Assembly: GCA_015143295.1 (NCBI GenBank)
Contig: CM026574.1
Location: forward strand, 12,526,938 to 12,590,937
DNA from: Tetracentron sinense
Taxonomy: Eukaryota > Streptophyta > Magnoliopsida > Trochodendrales > Trochodendraceae
DNA length: 64,000 nt
Direction of reading: 5' to 3'
Below the pieces are notes generated by a model that worked only from the letters and a program-made list of their open reading frames with translations, ran no database searches and was not told the origin of the DNA. Below, piece by piece: positions 14,524 through 46,125 of this stretch; the first letter of the stretch is position 1, and every line of letters begins with the position of its first letter. Position numbers and translations under genes: made by a program.

Positions 14524-16101
14524 TGTTGGGGAAAAAATAGAATAACACCTTACGGAAAATAAACAAGCACACACACAAAAGGAAAAACACAAGAGATATG
14601 CGTGGTTCGGCAATAACCTATTTATGTCCCCAGGTCAAGATCCGATTGCTTCTTCTTTATTAAGAGAAATCTTGATAAACCCAATACAATATACACTCTC
14701 CTCTTATATTAAATCTCAACCCAAGCCCAGAGCCCCTTGTACAACTCACTCAAGTCACCTTCTCAATGAACCCATGAACAATTCCTATCTATCATCTCTT
14801 AAACATTTTCCAAGTCCTAGTATGCTTAAACTCTTTCTATTATCTCTCACTCTCCATGAGAACAGCTAGAACTTTCCCCGAGAGCAAACCCGCTCTGCTC
14901 GGGAGCCTTAATATTCACACTCTCATGTTTCCATGATCTTTCAATACAAATCTTAGACCTATAATCCCCTATTTATAGGCTTAAACTTGGAATCCTAGAC
15001 AATAGAAAGTCATCCACTCAAATTAGGAGTTTCCAAAACATAAAAGACTTAATTTCCCAGAAATCTACGCAAATCCCACTTTGGCCGATCGATCGGCGCC
15101 ATCCTGGCCGATTGATCGGCTCTCTAAGTTATCTTCCTCGCGCACCACTGATCAATGGACATTCTTTGGAGAAGATCTCACAGTTTCCAATAGTATGGAC
15201 ATTCTTCTAATAAAGTGGTCATTAGATTCTGGGGCTTCGTTCAACGAAGTAGTTCAGACTTTGGGAGGTGTAGCCGGTGTTCCTAAGTCGCAATGGAATC
15301 TAATTTCACTTGGCCAGTGATACTTCCTAGGCTGTTGCTACACAGCAGGAGGTGGAGTGATCAAAATAAAGCGGGAAAAACATGGATACTTAGTTTTGAC
15401 AAAGGAGAAGAATTATGGTTGTATATCTCCATGATGGAATACGGGGTGTAGGTGGAACTTCTATAAGGTTTGCAGGAATCAGAAACCAGATGTTATGCGG
15501 TGGGTAGAAAGCTCACCTAGGGTCTCTTTCAGAGTCGGGGCAAAGACGGGTATTCCGGTAGGTTTCTAAAAGGAAGCAGATGGTAAGGTGTCTTTGGCGA
15601 AGGGATGGGCTAATTTCCTCGTCCAGAGTTTTTCTAGGAAAGAGGATGAGTTTTCAGGCTATACATGGATTTTGACCAGGTTTTGTCGAATATGATAGAG
15701 TGCTTTTTAGGGGGATTCGAGGGTGTGTGTAGCTGGTGGGTCTCTTTCGTAGATAGTGCAGAGATGGGCTAGGCCAAAAGGTTGTTTGGTAAGTCTCTCT
15801 CACAGATGGTGTAGAGATGGGTAGATCAATCGGTTGTTTGCGGTATTTGCAAACGAGTAACAGAATTTTGAGAAAGATTCTGGTTCGAGGTGGAGGTGCT
15901 TCTCGAATGTGGATAAGGCGGTGGTCTATCTTGAAGGTTTGCTTGGTAATTAACAAATCGGTTCTCTTGGTTCATAATGGTGTCACGGAATTCTCACCAA
16001 AGTGAAGATTTCTAAAAGTTGGCTCGTGTTGACAAAACCAAGGATGGCCGAGGGCCGATCGATCGGTGGCGCGTGATGGAGATAGCTTCTACAAGGTTGA
16101 T
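14524..16101 (+). mobile_element. Degenerate Ty1/copia remnant (about 1.6 kb)
   Basis: Bounded by GGGTT on both sides (14519-14523 and 16102-16106), a candidate 5-bp target duplication. It starts TGTTGGGG but does not end in CA. At about 15200-15320 the plus strand encodes a copia protease/pre-integrase-like stretch (LDSGA, LISLGQ, then YTAGGGVIKI in the next frame). The remainder is non-coding. GATCGATCGG motifs occur at about 15086 and 16057. It is probably a deleted, non-autonomous element. Confidence 0.5.
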
Positions 16102-16353
16102 GGGTTGGGTTCCATCTTCTGTAGTCCAAGTGCATGTGTGTGTGTGAAGTGCGTGTGTGTGCTCTTAATCAACAAAACAAAAAAAGTAGAATAAAAATGT
16201 CACATTCTATTGTAGTTACGTTGAATTATAAGGAAGAAGTCCTACCTTTACATTGCCTTGATCTCCCAATTACCACTAAAAAAACTTAATTAATGTTTTA
16301 TCGTGAGAGATGACTCAAAACTTCCATTACCAACGTGATTGGACAAAAAATTA
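16102..16353 (-). other. 3' flank/UTR region of SCPL copy 2
   Basis: Follows the stop codon. Resembles 49010-49330 below copy 3 (TTGTAGTT..., CCCAATTACCACT...). A TG-rich run at about 16135-16160 is low complexity. No polyadenylation signal can be singled out. Confidence 0.5.
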
Positions 16354-36990
<20,637 letters not shown>

Positions 36991-37441
36991 GAGAGAATCA
37001 CGAATAAAGGAGAGTTCCAGCGCCATTGGCCTCGTAACCCCGGAGGTCAATTCATCAAGTGTTTTTTTTGAAAGGTAAAATAAAAAACATAAGTGGTTTG
37101 AATTTTGATGGATTTACGCTCATTTGCCAAACCAGAGTCCAAAAGGCCAAAACCGGGGATGGGTCCACGCCAGCCTATGGAGGATTGCTATATCCGCGTA
37201 TCTATGCCAAAGGTGTGTGGATTTTTCTTTTTTTTGTTTGGTACTAAAGGTATGTGGATTAATCTTCGAAAGATAATATCCGGATGGGGATTATCATTAG
37301 GTCCCACACGGACCACAACATTGGATCTTACGGACCACACCATTGGATTTTACCAAGCCTAGGAACATAGTATACACCCCTGTAAGTTTTCTTAAGCCTT
37401 TTAAGAACAGAAAAAACAGTAAATGTCAAATTTTAGAGAGC
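36991..37441. other. 5' flank of SCPL copy 2
   Basis: The first 70 bp match the copy 1 flank. No gene is seen in the rest. Confidence 0.5.
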
Positions 37442-37446
37442 CATGC

Positions 37447-37628
37447 TGTTAAAAGAAAAACTCAATAGTTCTTATTGATACAAGGAACAAAATATATACA
37501 CCAAGGGATACAACTGTAATCCCGAAATTAGTGGGATTGTGGAGAGAAGAATGGAAAGTTATAATTCAAATGAATGATTTCATATCTTGTGAGGTGGAGA
37601 TTTGATATGGTGAATGTATCTCCTAATA
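37447..37628 (-). repeat. 3' LTR of copia D
   Basis: 182 bp, starts TGTTAAAAG, ends CTCCTAATA. Confidence 0.93.
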
Positions 37629-37635
37629 CTCCCCC

Positions 37636-40600
37636 TCAAGTTGGAGCATGAAGATCCACAATGCCCAACTTGCGGAGAAGGAACTGAAATTGCTCTTTGC
37701 CTAGAGCTTTAGTGAAGATGTCGGCTCTCTGGTGATTGGTAGGAACATACTTTGTAGCAATAAGGCCTTGTTGTAATTTTTCGCGGACCAAGTGACAATC
37801 CAATTCAATGTGCTTGGTACGTTCATGGAAGACAGGGTTGGCAGCGATATGCATGGCGGCGTGATTATCACAGTACAAGGTAATTGGCTGAGGATGAGAG
37901 ATACCGAAATCAGCCAATAAATATTTAAGCCAAGTGATATCACAACATGCAGCAGCCATGGATCGATACTCGGCTTCGGCAGAAGAGCGAGAGACTGTGG
38001 CCTGCTTTTTAGTCTTCCAGGAGATGGGGCTAGAACCAAGAAAAGTGCAATAACCACTAGTAGACCGGCGGGTTATTGGGCAGCTAGCCCAATCAGAATC
38101 AGTGTAGCATGACAAGTGAAGAGAGCTGGAAGCGGATAACAAAATTCCTTGGCCAGGAGTGCCTTTGAGGTACCGTAAAAGTCGCATGGCAGCGTCCATA
38201 TGAGGTTGGCGTGGCTGGTGCATAAACTGACTGAGGATGTGAACAGAATAAACAATATCCGGTCGTGTGATGGTCAGGTAGATGAGGCGTCCAACCAAGC
38301 GTCTATAGCGAGTGGGGTCATCAAGAACATCACCAGAATGGTCCAATTTTAAATGTTGTTCCATTGGAAAATCACAAGTGCGAGAGCCAGAGTATCCAAC
38401 ATCATGTAGAATATCAAGAGTGTATTTGCGTTGATTCAAAAAAATGCCGGTATTGGATCGAGCTACCTCGATTCCCAAAAAATATTTTAAGACACCAAGA
38501 TCCTTAATGGGAAACCTTGCTTGAAGAAATAATTTAAGATGAGAAATGGAGTCAAGATCGTTGCCGGCAATTATAATGTCATCAACGTACACTAAAATAA
38601 AGGTGCACTTGGTTCCTTGAATATTGGTAAAAAGAGAGTAGTCCGCAAGAGATTGACGGTAACCAGCGGCAATGAGGGCGGCAGAGAACTTGGCAAACCA
38701 TTGGCGAGAGGCCTGCTTCAAACCATATAGGGATTTATGCAACCTGCAAACACGAGGCTCCCCCTTTCGTGAAAAACCGGGAGGTAGGTGCATGTAGATT
38801 TCCTCATTTAAGGTGCCATGTAGAAATGCATTAGAAACATCCATTTGATGTAAAATCCAATTACGGGAGGCAGCCACAGCAAGTAAACATCTTACAGTGA
38901 CTAGTTTGGCGACGGGAGCAAAAGTATCGTGATAGTCAAGCCCCTCTTGTTGAGTGTACCCTTTGGCCACCAATCGAGCCTTATAGCGTTCGATGGTGCC
39001 ATTAGAATGCCGCTTTATTTTGTACACCCATTTACAGCATATGGCACGTTTATCAGGAGGGAGAGTGGTGAGGGACCACGTTTGATTGGCTTCTAAAGCT
39101 TTGATTTCAGCTGCCATGGCTTCCCTCCAATGGGCATGTTTCATGGCAGTGGTAAAATTTTGAGGCTCTGTTTGAGAATCAAGAGCTACAAGAAAGCATT
39201 GATGAGCTGCAGAGAATGTAGAATACTGAATAAAATGTTGAAGGGGATAGAGGGTACCTGAAGAACCATGCTCAAGAGTAGACGATGGAGATGGGTGAGC
39301 AACCGCAGTAGAGCACTCATAATCACGGAGGTAGCCAGGCTTGGAATGATGACGAGTAGAGCGGCGGGATGAAGGTTGGGGAGCAGAAGGTGGAGGGGAA
39401 GAAGGTGCTGAAGAAATAAGAGTAGGTATAGGAGGTGGGTCAGGTGGGGTGGTAGGTGATGGAGGTGGGTGAATGGATGAGGGAGGAGCAGAAATTTCTA
39501 AGTCAGGTGAAGGTAAGGGAAGAACAGGATGAGACTCAATGGGTGGAGAGGCGCGGAAGGGAAAGATGGTTTCATGGAAAGTGACATCCCGACTAGAGAA
39601 AATTTCACTAGTTTGAAGATCATATAGACGATAAGCCTTTTGACCAAAAGGGTATCCAATAAAAATACAGCGACGAGCCCGGGCATCAAATTTGTGAGAA
39701 TGATGTATGTTATGAGCAAACGAAAGGCAACCAAACACTTTAAGATGTGTATAAGATGGCTTACATTTAAAAAGAACTTCATGTGGTGACTTGCCCGAGA
39801 GAACAGGTGTGGGCAACCGGTTAATTAAGTAGACTGCAGTGATTCTCCCCAGAAACGAAGAGGCATATGAGCTTGAAAGAGAAGAGAACGAGCTACTTCG
39901 AGCAAATGGCGATGTTTGCGTTCAGCCACCCCATTTTGTTGAGGTGTGGCGACGCAAGTATGTTGGTGCAAAATACCATTTGTGCTCAAAAAATCTTGAA
40001 TGTCATGAGAAAAGAATTCGAGTCCATTGTCAGAGCGAAAACATTTAACAGATGTGTTAAATTGATTCATAACCATAGCAACAAAGGACTTTAAAAGGTT
40101 CTTAGCTTCAGATTTAAAACGCATAAGAAATACCCAAGTAGCACGTGAAAAGTCATCAACAATAGTCAGAAAATAATGAGCACCACATAAGGATGGAGTT
40201 TTATAACCTCCCCAAATATCAAGATGAACTAATTCAAATGGTGACTTCGTGGAAATAGAACTCTTTGAAAAGGGAAGTCGTGTTTGTTTAGATAAAGGAC
40301 AAACAACACAAACATCATCTTTCATAGAAATAAAATCATGAGACTGAACTAACTGGCGCATGCGATTATTGGATGGATGACCTAAGCGAAAATGCCATAA
40401 GTCGATTGAAGGAGAAACCGAAGCATTGAGGGCAGCAACAGTGCAGACACTGGGTTCAAATATGTAGAGACCACCTTGGGCTCTACCCACTCCAATCATT
40501 GTCCTCGAGTGTAGGTCCTGAAAAATACAATGAGTAGGAAAAAATATTACAACATAGTTCAAAGATCGGCAAATTTTGGAAACAGAAATCAAGTTATGCT

Positions 40601-41858
40601 TAAAAGAAGGAACATGAAGCACATCATGAAGAATAAAGGGAGATGAAAGATGGACAGTCCCAACATTAGTAACTTGGGTAAGGGATCCATTAGGTAATCT
40701 AACAGGAGGAAAAGAACTAGATGAAAAATGAGAAAAAGAAGAAAGAGAACTAGCCATATGGTCGGTGGCTCCAGTATCAATGAGCCAAACATTGGAGGAA
40801 GAGGGAAGGGAACCATTACCTGAGAGGTTGGCCATGTGCTGATGGTTACCTAGAGAAATTATGGAGAGAAGTTGATTGTACTGATCAACAGTGAACTGAG
40901 GTGTAGCAATAGGAGTACCAACACTCGAAGATTGGACGGAATGAGCAGCACGAGAAGGATAACCGTGAAGGGCATAGCAGCGGGCTTTGAGGTGACCCAA
41001 TCGACCACAATGATCACATTTGGGTCGTTCTCGTCGCGGTCGGCCAGTGGAGCGAGTAGCATGAGGATTCCCATCAGTGGAAAGGGGCTGTGGTACAGGT
41101 GGTTGGGTATCTACAGCAGCAGCAAGGGAACCAGGGGACATATGAGAAGTGTGGAGCAGCGTTGCACGCTGTGTTTGCTCTTGAAGAATCATGTTGTATG
41201 CTTTGGGAACCGTTGGGAGAGGGTCCATGAGCAGAATTTGGCTTCGCACAATAGCGTAAGATTCATGGAGACCCATGAGAAATTGCATGAGTCGATCTTG
41301 TTGGTGAAGGGCAGCAAGAGCTTTGGTGGCACTACATGTACATGAAGGGAGAGTGATGTGGGTGGAGAGTTGGTCCCATTGTGTTTTCAGCTGGGTGTAA
41401 TAGGTAGCAAGGGAGGATCGTTCTTGCTAGATGGTGACAATAGAGCGCTGGATGTTGAAGATTTGAGGGCCATTTTTCTGAGAAAACCGTTCAGAGAGAT
41501 CGGTCTATATTGCAGCAGCAGTGTCGGCGTACATAACGCTATCAGCGAGATCACGATCAATGGCATTGACGAGCCATGAGAAGACCATATTGTTGCAGCG
41601 AGACCAGGCTGCAAAAGTGGGGGAGGAAACACTTGGTCGAGGTATAGAGCCATCGACGAAGCCAAGTTTGTTCTTGGCACTGAGTGCGACAATCATAGCA
41701 CGACGCCAAGAAGGATAGTTGTCGCCTGTGAGGACCTTGGAAACCAAGGTCTGGCCGGGATTATCTGAGTGATGAAGAAATAGAGGGTTGTCAGGATCAA
41801 CAGTAGTGACAGAACTAGCAATGGTAGAGGAGGGTTGGGAGTCGGCAATCGAAGCCAT
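37636..41858 (-). pseudogene. copia D gag-pol polyprotein (two stops, one frameshift)
   Basis: Start ATG at 41858 (MASIADSQPSS). In order: gag (GDNYPSWRRAM); CCHC knuckle CDHCGRLGHLKARC (about 41010); protease WLIDTGATDHM (about 40780); integrase HHCC (HFRLGHPSN...CVVC), then catalytic D in VHLDIWGG, D in RSDNGLEF and E in NGVAERKH. Reverse transcriptase has LVYVDDIIIAG (about 38600) and RNase H has YTDSDWA and YCDNHAAMHIA. The frame is interrupted by TAG at 41505-41507 and at 41427-41429 and by a 1-nt frameshift near 39820. After that, one uninterrupted 726-codon frame (37636-39816) carries the end of integrase, RT and RNase H. The gag type resembles the Ale/Retrofit group. Confidence 0.93.
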
Positions 41859-41899
41859 GAGAGAAAAAAAAAATTTGCAGAGGACGATTAAAACCTGTA

Positions 41900-41910
41900 G
41901 ACTGATACCA
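41900..41910 (-). other. Primer-binding site of copia D
   Basis: TGGTATCAGTC on the minus strand, complementary to the 3' end of plant initiator Met-tRNA and immediately next to the LTR. Confidence 0.85.
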
Positions 41911-42092
41911 TGTTAAGAGAAAAACTCAATAGTTCTTATTGATACAAGGAACAAAATATATACACCAAGGGATACAACTGTAATCCCGAAATTAGTGGGA
42001 ATGTGGAGAGAAGAATGGAAAGTTATAATTCAAATGAATGATTTCATATCTTGTGAGGTGGAGATTTGATATGGTGAATGTATCTCCTAATA
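41911..42092 (-). repeat. 5' LTR of copia D
   Basis: 182 bp, two differences from 37447-37628. Confidence 0.93.
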
Positions 42093-42259
42093 CATGCTAA
42101 CCTACTCCCACTTAAAAACCAACACATGTTAAAGTATGACAAGTGTTGGTTTTTTTGGGACTGAGTAGAGTTAGCAGCACTACGATTTAGAATATGCTAA
42201 ATTGCTAATGCTACAAAGGTACCTTGGACCATTGGATTCCCATATAAGTTGGCCACATG

Positions 42260-42739
42260 TAGGATGGCAACTGGCCGGTTTAGGCCAATCCTACCCCGCC
42301 CCTAATGGGAAGACTCCTATCCTATTCTCGTCTCAAACTAGATGGCAACTGACCGGTTTAGGCCAACCCTACCCCGCCCCTAATGGAAAGACTCCTATCC
42401 TGTTCTCGTCTCAAACTCATGGCGAGGTGGGACGGTTCAGATTTATCAAAAGTATTCTTAACTCATCCCGCCCCGGCCGTTAAGCACTTGTTGGGATAGG
42501 TCAGGGCGGGTTGGGTCAATATTTCACATTCTAAGTAATATATTAAGAAAATTGTAAGATTAATTCAAGGATAAAATAATATTTTCACATTATAAATGGG
42601 GCGAGACAGTTTAAATCCATTCCCAATTAACCTTCTATTCTCAAAACCACTCCTACCTTATTTAAGAACACCTCAAACTTGTCCCAATAGAGGCAAGGTG
42701 GGGCAAGTTACCTGATTAACCTGGCCGTTGCCATCCCTA
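42260..42739. mobile_element. hAT-type MITE (480 bp) with internal duplication
   Basis: Starts TAGGATGGCAACTGG, ends GTTGCCATCCCTA. The 8-bp flanks GCCACATG and GTCACATG differ at one base. Its first 78 bp are repeated in tandem (42263 and 42341 onward). Same family as 3860-4296. Confidence 0.85.
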
Positions 42740-42805
42740 GTCACATGCCCTAAATTTTGAATTATTGGTTTATATATATAGTCATGCTTGCTCTATTTTC
42801 AAGCA

Positions 42806-44582
42806 TCTTTACTATTACAATGTGAGAGGGAGGCGTAGCCTGATTTTACCGAAATTCTCAAACTACCCTTATATAAGCAAAACTTTGATTCAATGTTTTA
42901 CTTTAATGTGTTAATATTTTACTGTAATTCTCAAACTACCCCTTATCTATTTAAAGAATAGAATCACAGTCAATTGTGATTGAACTCGGGGAGAGTTCGC
43001 ATGTGCCACCTGCTAGTTCCTTATAATGAGAATTCATGGGTTAAAAACGTAGCCTTATCAAATCATTTACATAAGACAAAAATGTGATTGAGTATTTTGA
43101 TTAATTCTCATACTACTCCCCACTCTTTTATATACTTTGATCCTTCAAAACCTAGCATATTTTTTTCTGATAATTCTTAAACTACCCTTATCATAACCAT
43201 TTACATAAGATAAAGAGTGATTGAGGGTTTTGCTTAACTGTATATTAGTTAAGCTTAACCATGATTAAGAAGGGAAATGGATGATCCCATGCCTCCACAG
43301 CATGTCACGTGCCTCTTTTAACACCTATAAACTATGGTTAAATTAACTCACCCCTAGGATTCATCTATCTAACCTTGGTTTTTAAAAATAATATATAAAA
43401 ACTACTAACTTCACATTAGTTAAGTTTAACCATGATTAAGAAGGGAAATGGAAGATTGCATGCCTCCACGGGATGCCACATGTCCCTTTAACACTCATAA
43501 ATTGTGGTTAAGATTCACTCACCCGTAGGGTTCATCTATCTAACCTTGGTTTTTAGAATAAACTATAAATAAAAAACATTAACTTTACATTAATTAAGCT
43601 TAACCACGATTAAGAGAAAAAAAATGGATGATTGCATGCCTCCATGGGATGCCACATGTCCCTTTTAACACCCATAAATTGTGGTTAAGAGTTACTCACC
43701 CCTAGGGTTTATCCATTAACCTTAGCTTTTAGGGAAAAAATAAAAAAATTTACGTTACTTAAGTTTAACCACGATTAAGAGACAAAAACTGGGGTATATG
43801 GTGGGTTGTAGGCACGCACACGCTCCGCTAGACAGAACGCAGGCACTTAGAATATCACGACCCATCTATAAAATAGTAGAGATGAAATTCTCTACGGTCA
43901 CGCTACTAGGTCGGTATTGAATTGCCATTGAAATTTAACCAGGGTTTACAAAATCAATATGTTTTTTCTAAGAACCAAAAATAGGTTGTTGAACTTTAGG
44001 GGTAGATTAATCTTAACCATAACTAAGCAATGTCAAAAGAGACACATGGCAACCTCAAGGGCGTAATCGGATCCCAAATGTGGTTAAGATTCACCCACCC
44101 CTAGGGATCACCCACTTATCCTTGGTTTTTAGAAAAAAATTTTTAATTTTTTCTTAAAACTTTGGTTAAAATTCACTAACGCCTAGGGCTAATTTTTTTT
44201 TAAAAAAACTAAGGAGTATGTGTAAACCCTAGGGGTAGGTGAATCTTAACCATAGTTAAGGAGTGTTAAAAGGGACACATGGCGACCTCAGCGGTGTAAT
44301 CGGACTCCTTGCTTTCTTAGAAAAACGTTCCGAAAGAAGAACGTCTCGCCAAGGCCTCACACACACCTTCCTTTGCTATATCAAAAATGCCCCTAAAGCT
44401 CGTTGGTTTTCAAAATGTCCCTAAGTCATATTTCCCTAATCAATGAGTCGCTCACTATTTTTTTATTATCCAAGTCCCTCAAGTTTTTATATCAAAAATA
44501 TTCTTTTGTTTTTTTTCAAGATGCTTCCCGTCTCTCTCCCCTTCCCCTATCTCTCCGGTGCATCGTACGTGCCACCCACTAG
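42806..44582 (+). mobile_element. Non-autonomous Helitron-like element 1 (1.78 kb)
   Basis: Begins A|TCTTTACTATTACAATGTGAGAG and ends CACCCACTAG|T after a GC-rich, hairpin-capable stretch (GTGCATCGTACGTGCC). The 5'-TC and 3'-CTAG termini between A and T, with no TSD, are Helitron hallmarks. The interior carries at least five copies of the 142-bp repeat, three in one orientation and two in the other (about 43306, 43478, 43652, 44036, 44275). No Rep/helicase is encoded. Confidence 0.7.
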
Positions 44583-44719
44583 TATATATATTACGAGCTT
44601 ATATACATGCTTCTAGAGCTACTCCTTTTTTATTAACTTTTAGTTGTGATAGCTTCCAATTAGGAAAGGACAAGAAATAGTAGACTAATATAAATAGCTC
44701 ATTCTTAGAAGATTATATA

Positions 44720-45049
44720 TCTTTACTATTATAATGGGAGAGCCAGGCGTAGCCTGATTTTTCCCAAATTCTCAATCTACCCTTATAAAATAACCGGGCG
44801 TAGCCTGACTGTTCCGAAATTCTCAATCTACACTCATATAAAATATAACTTTGATTTAATGTTTTACTTTAATTCTCAAATTACCCCTTACTCATCTATC
44901 TAATTAAAGAATAGAATCACATCCAATCAAGATTGAACTCAGGGAGAGTTCAATCACACGACGGGTTAACACGTGTCCCTTTTATCTTCTATTAACTGTG
45001 GTTAACTCCTTCCCTTGCTCTCACATGCATCGCACGTGCCACTCGCTAG
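44720..45049 (+). mobile_element. Helitron-like element 2 (330 bp)
   Basis: Starts TCTTTACTATTATAATGGGAGAG and ends GCATCGCACGTGCCACTCGCTAG before T. Its internal ACACGTGTCCCTTTT box is again part of the shared repeat. Confidence 0.75.
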
Positions 45050-45175
45050 TATATATAGAGAAAGAAACAGAGAGGCCTACTACCTATGCATCACATGTTT
45101 GATTGAGCAATACGTAGCACATCTTTGTCCCATATATAAAAATTGGTTGATTGTGTTTGGCTTGCTTAAGGTGCA

Positions 45176-45198
45176 ATCTATATATATATATATATATA
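45176..45198. repeat. (TA)n microsatellite
   Basis: Uninterrupted TA run next to the Helitron 3 terminus. Helitrons insert in AT sites, so the run is a plausible target. Confidence 0.85.
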
Positions 45199-45481
45199 CT
45201 AGCGGGTGGCACGTGCGATGCACATGAGAGCGAGGGGAAGGAGTTAACCATATTTAATAGGAGTTAAAAGGGACATGTGTTAACCTGTGGGTGCGATTGA
45301 ACTCTCCCCGAGTTCAATCGTGATTGGCTATGATTCTATTCTTCTTTAAATAAATAGATGAACAAGGTGTAGTTTGAGAATTAAAGTAAAACATTAAATC
45401 AAAGTTTTGTTTTATATAAGGAGAGTTTGAGAATTTTGGAAAATCAAGTTACGCCTACCTCTCACATTATAACAGTGAAGA
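45199..45481 (-). mobile_element. Helitron-like element 3 (283 bp, inverted)
   Basis: On the minus strand it starts TCTTCACTGTTATAATGTGAGAGG and ends GCACGTGCCACCCGCTAG. Sequence closely follows element 2, which lies 150 bp away in the opposite orientation. Confidence 0.75.
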
Positions 45482-45489
45482 TATATATA

Positions 45490-46125
45490 TCATTCTACTA
45501 ATAAAACTTCTTGAAGCACATGCTTCCCCCAATCTCCAATCATAGTGATTCCCACTTGCACGGGATGTTTTATCCCGTGGGTAATCCCTAGGCTCTTCAG
45601 TGTTGGAATACCTTGACGCTCCTCTCCTCTCATGTCTATTAATTCCCCAGCTTTCTCCAGAACCACTTTCTGGACGTCTTCTATCCTCGAAACTTTGGCT
45701 ATCCTGGTGAAGAAGCCTACATTGGCTGCCTCTCCTGCAGGTCCCTGGGGCAAAATCTTTACATGATCGAGTTAATACTCCTGATCCACTTCTATTTCTA
45801 TCATTCCATCCCTCTGTTTCTCACGTAAAATCATGGGGTGGGCTCCTGCTCCTACTGCACATAATATCCAAAGATGACTCAACCAAGATTTTTAAAACAA
45901 ATAATGATAATAAAAGAAAGTAAGAAATTCTGTCTGCGAGCTAATAATCACAAAAAAAAAAACTTCAGAAAACAGAACACTCGTAGGACTTAAGTTATAA
46001 TTAAGTAGAAGTGTAGCTAGTAGTTGAGATTCACGAACCTGCGTGACCCGCTCCAATTGCCTTTTGGGGAGCGACCACAATTTTGTTGTCCCCACGCATC
46101 AAGATCGCCCGAATGAGAAAGAGTT
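45490..46125 (-). pseudogene. Unrecognised two-exon gene fragment
   Basis: Minus strand. A first segment (about 46125-46039) reads RAILMRGDNKIVVAPQKA and ends GCAG|GT. After a 184-bp gap, an acceptor GTGCAG precedes a second segment (45854-45490). That segment continues in phase with VGAGAHPMILREKQRDGM, then has one in-frame TAA, then QGPAGEAANVGFF to a stop at 45490. The compatible splice phase and ordinary amino acid composition suggest a piece of a real cellular gene rather than chance. I do not recognise the family. It lies next to Helitron 3, and gene-fragment capture is common for Helitrons, but the fragment is just outside the mapped ends. Confidence 0.4.

Larger units (their letters stand above)
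37447..42092 (-). mobile_element. Ty1/copia retrotransposon D, complete and young
   Basis: LTRs 37447-37628 and 41911-42092 (182 bp each) differ at two positions by my reading. Perfect 5-bp duplication CATGC (37442-37446 and 42093-42097). Minus-strand primer site TGGTATCAGTC (41900-41910) directly abuts the 5' LTR; purine tract CTTGAGGGGGAG abuts the 3' LTR. All gag-pol domains are present but with two in-frame TAG codons and one frameshift. It is located upstream of SCPL copy 2. Confidence 0.95.

Noticed and set aside
40872-41345. 157-residue plus-strand frame
   Set aside because: Antisense shadow of the copia D gag and zinc-knuckle region.
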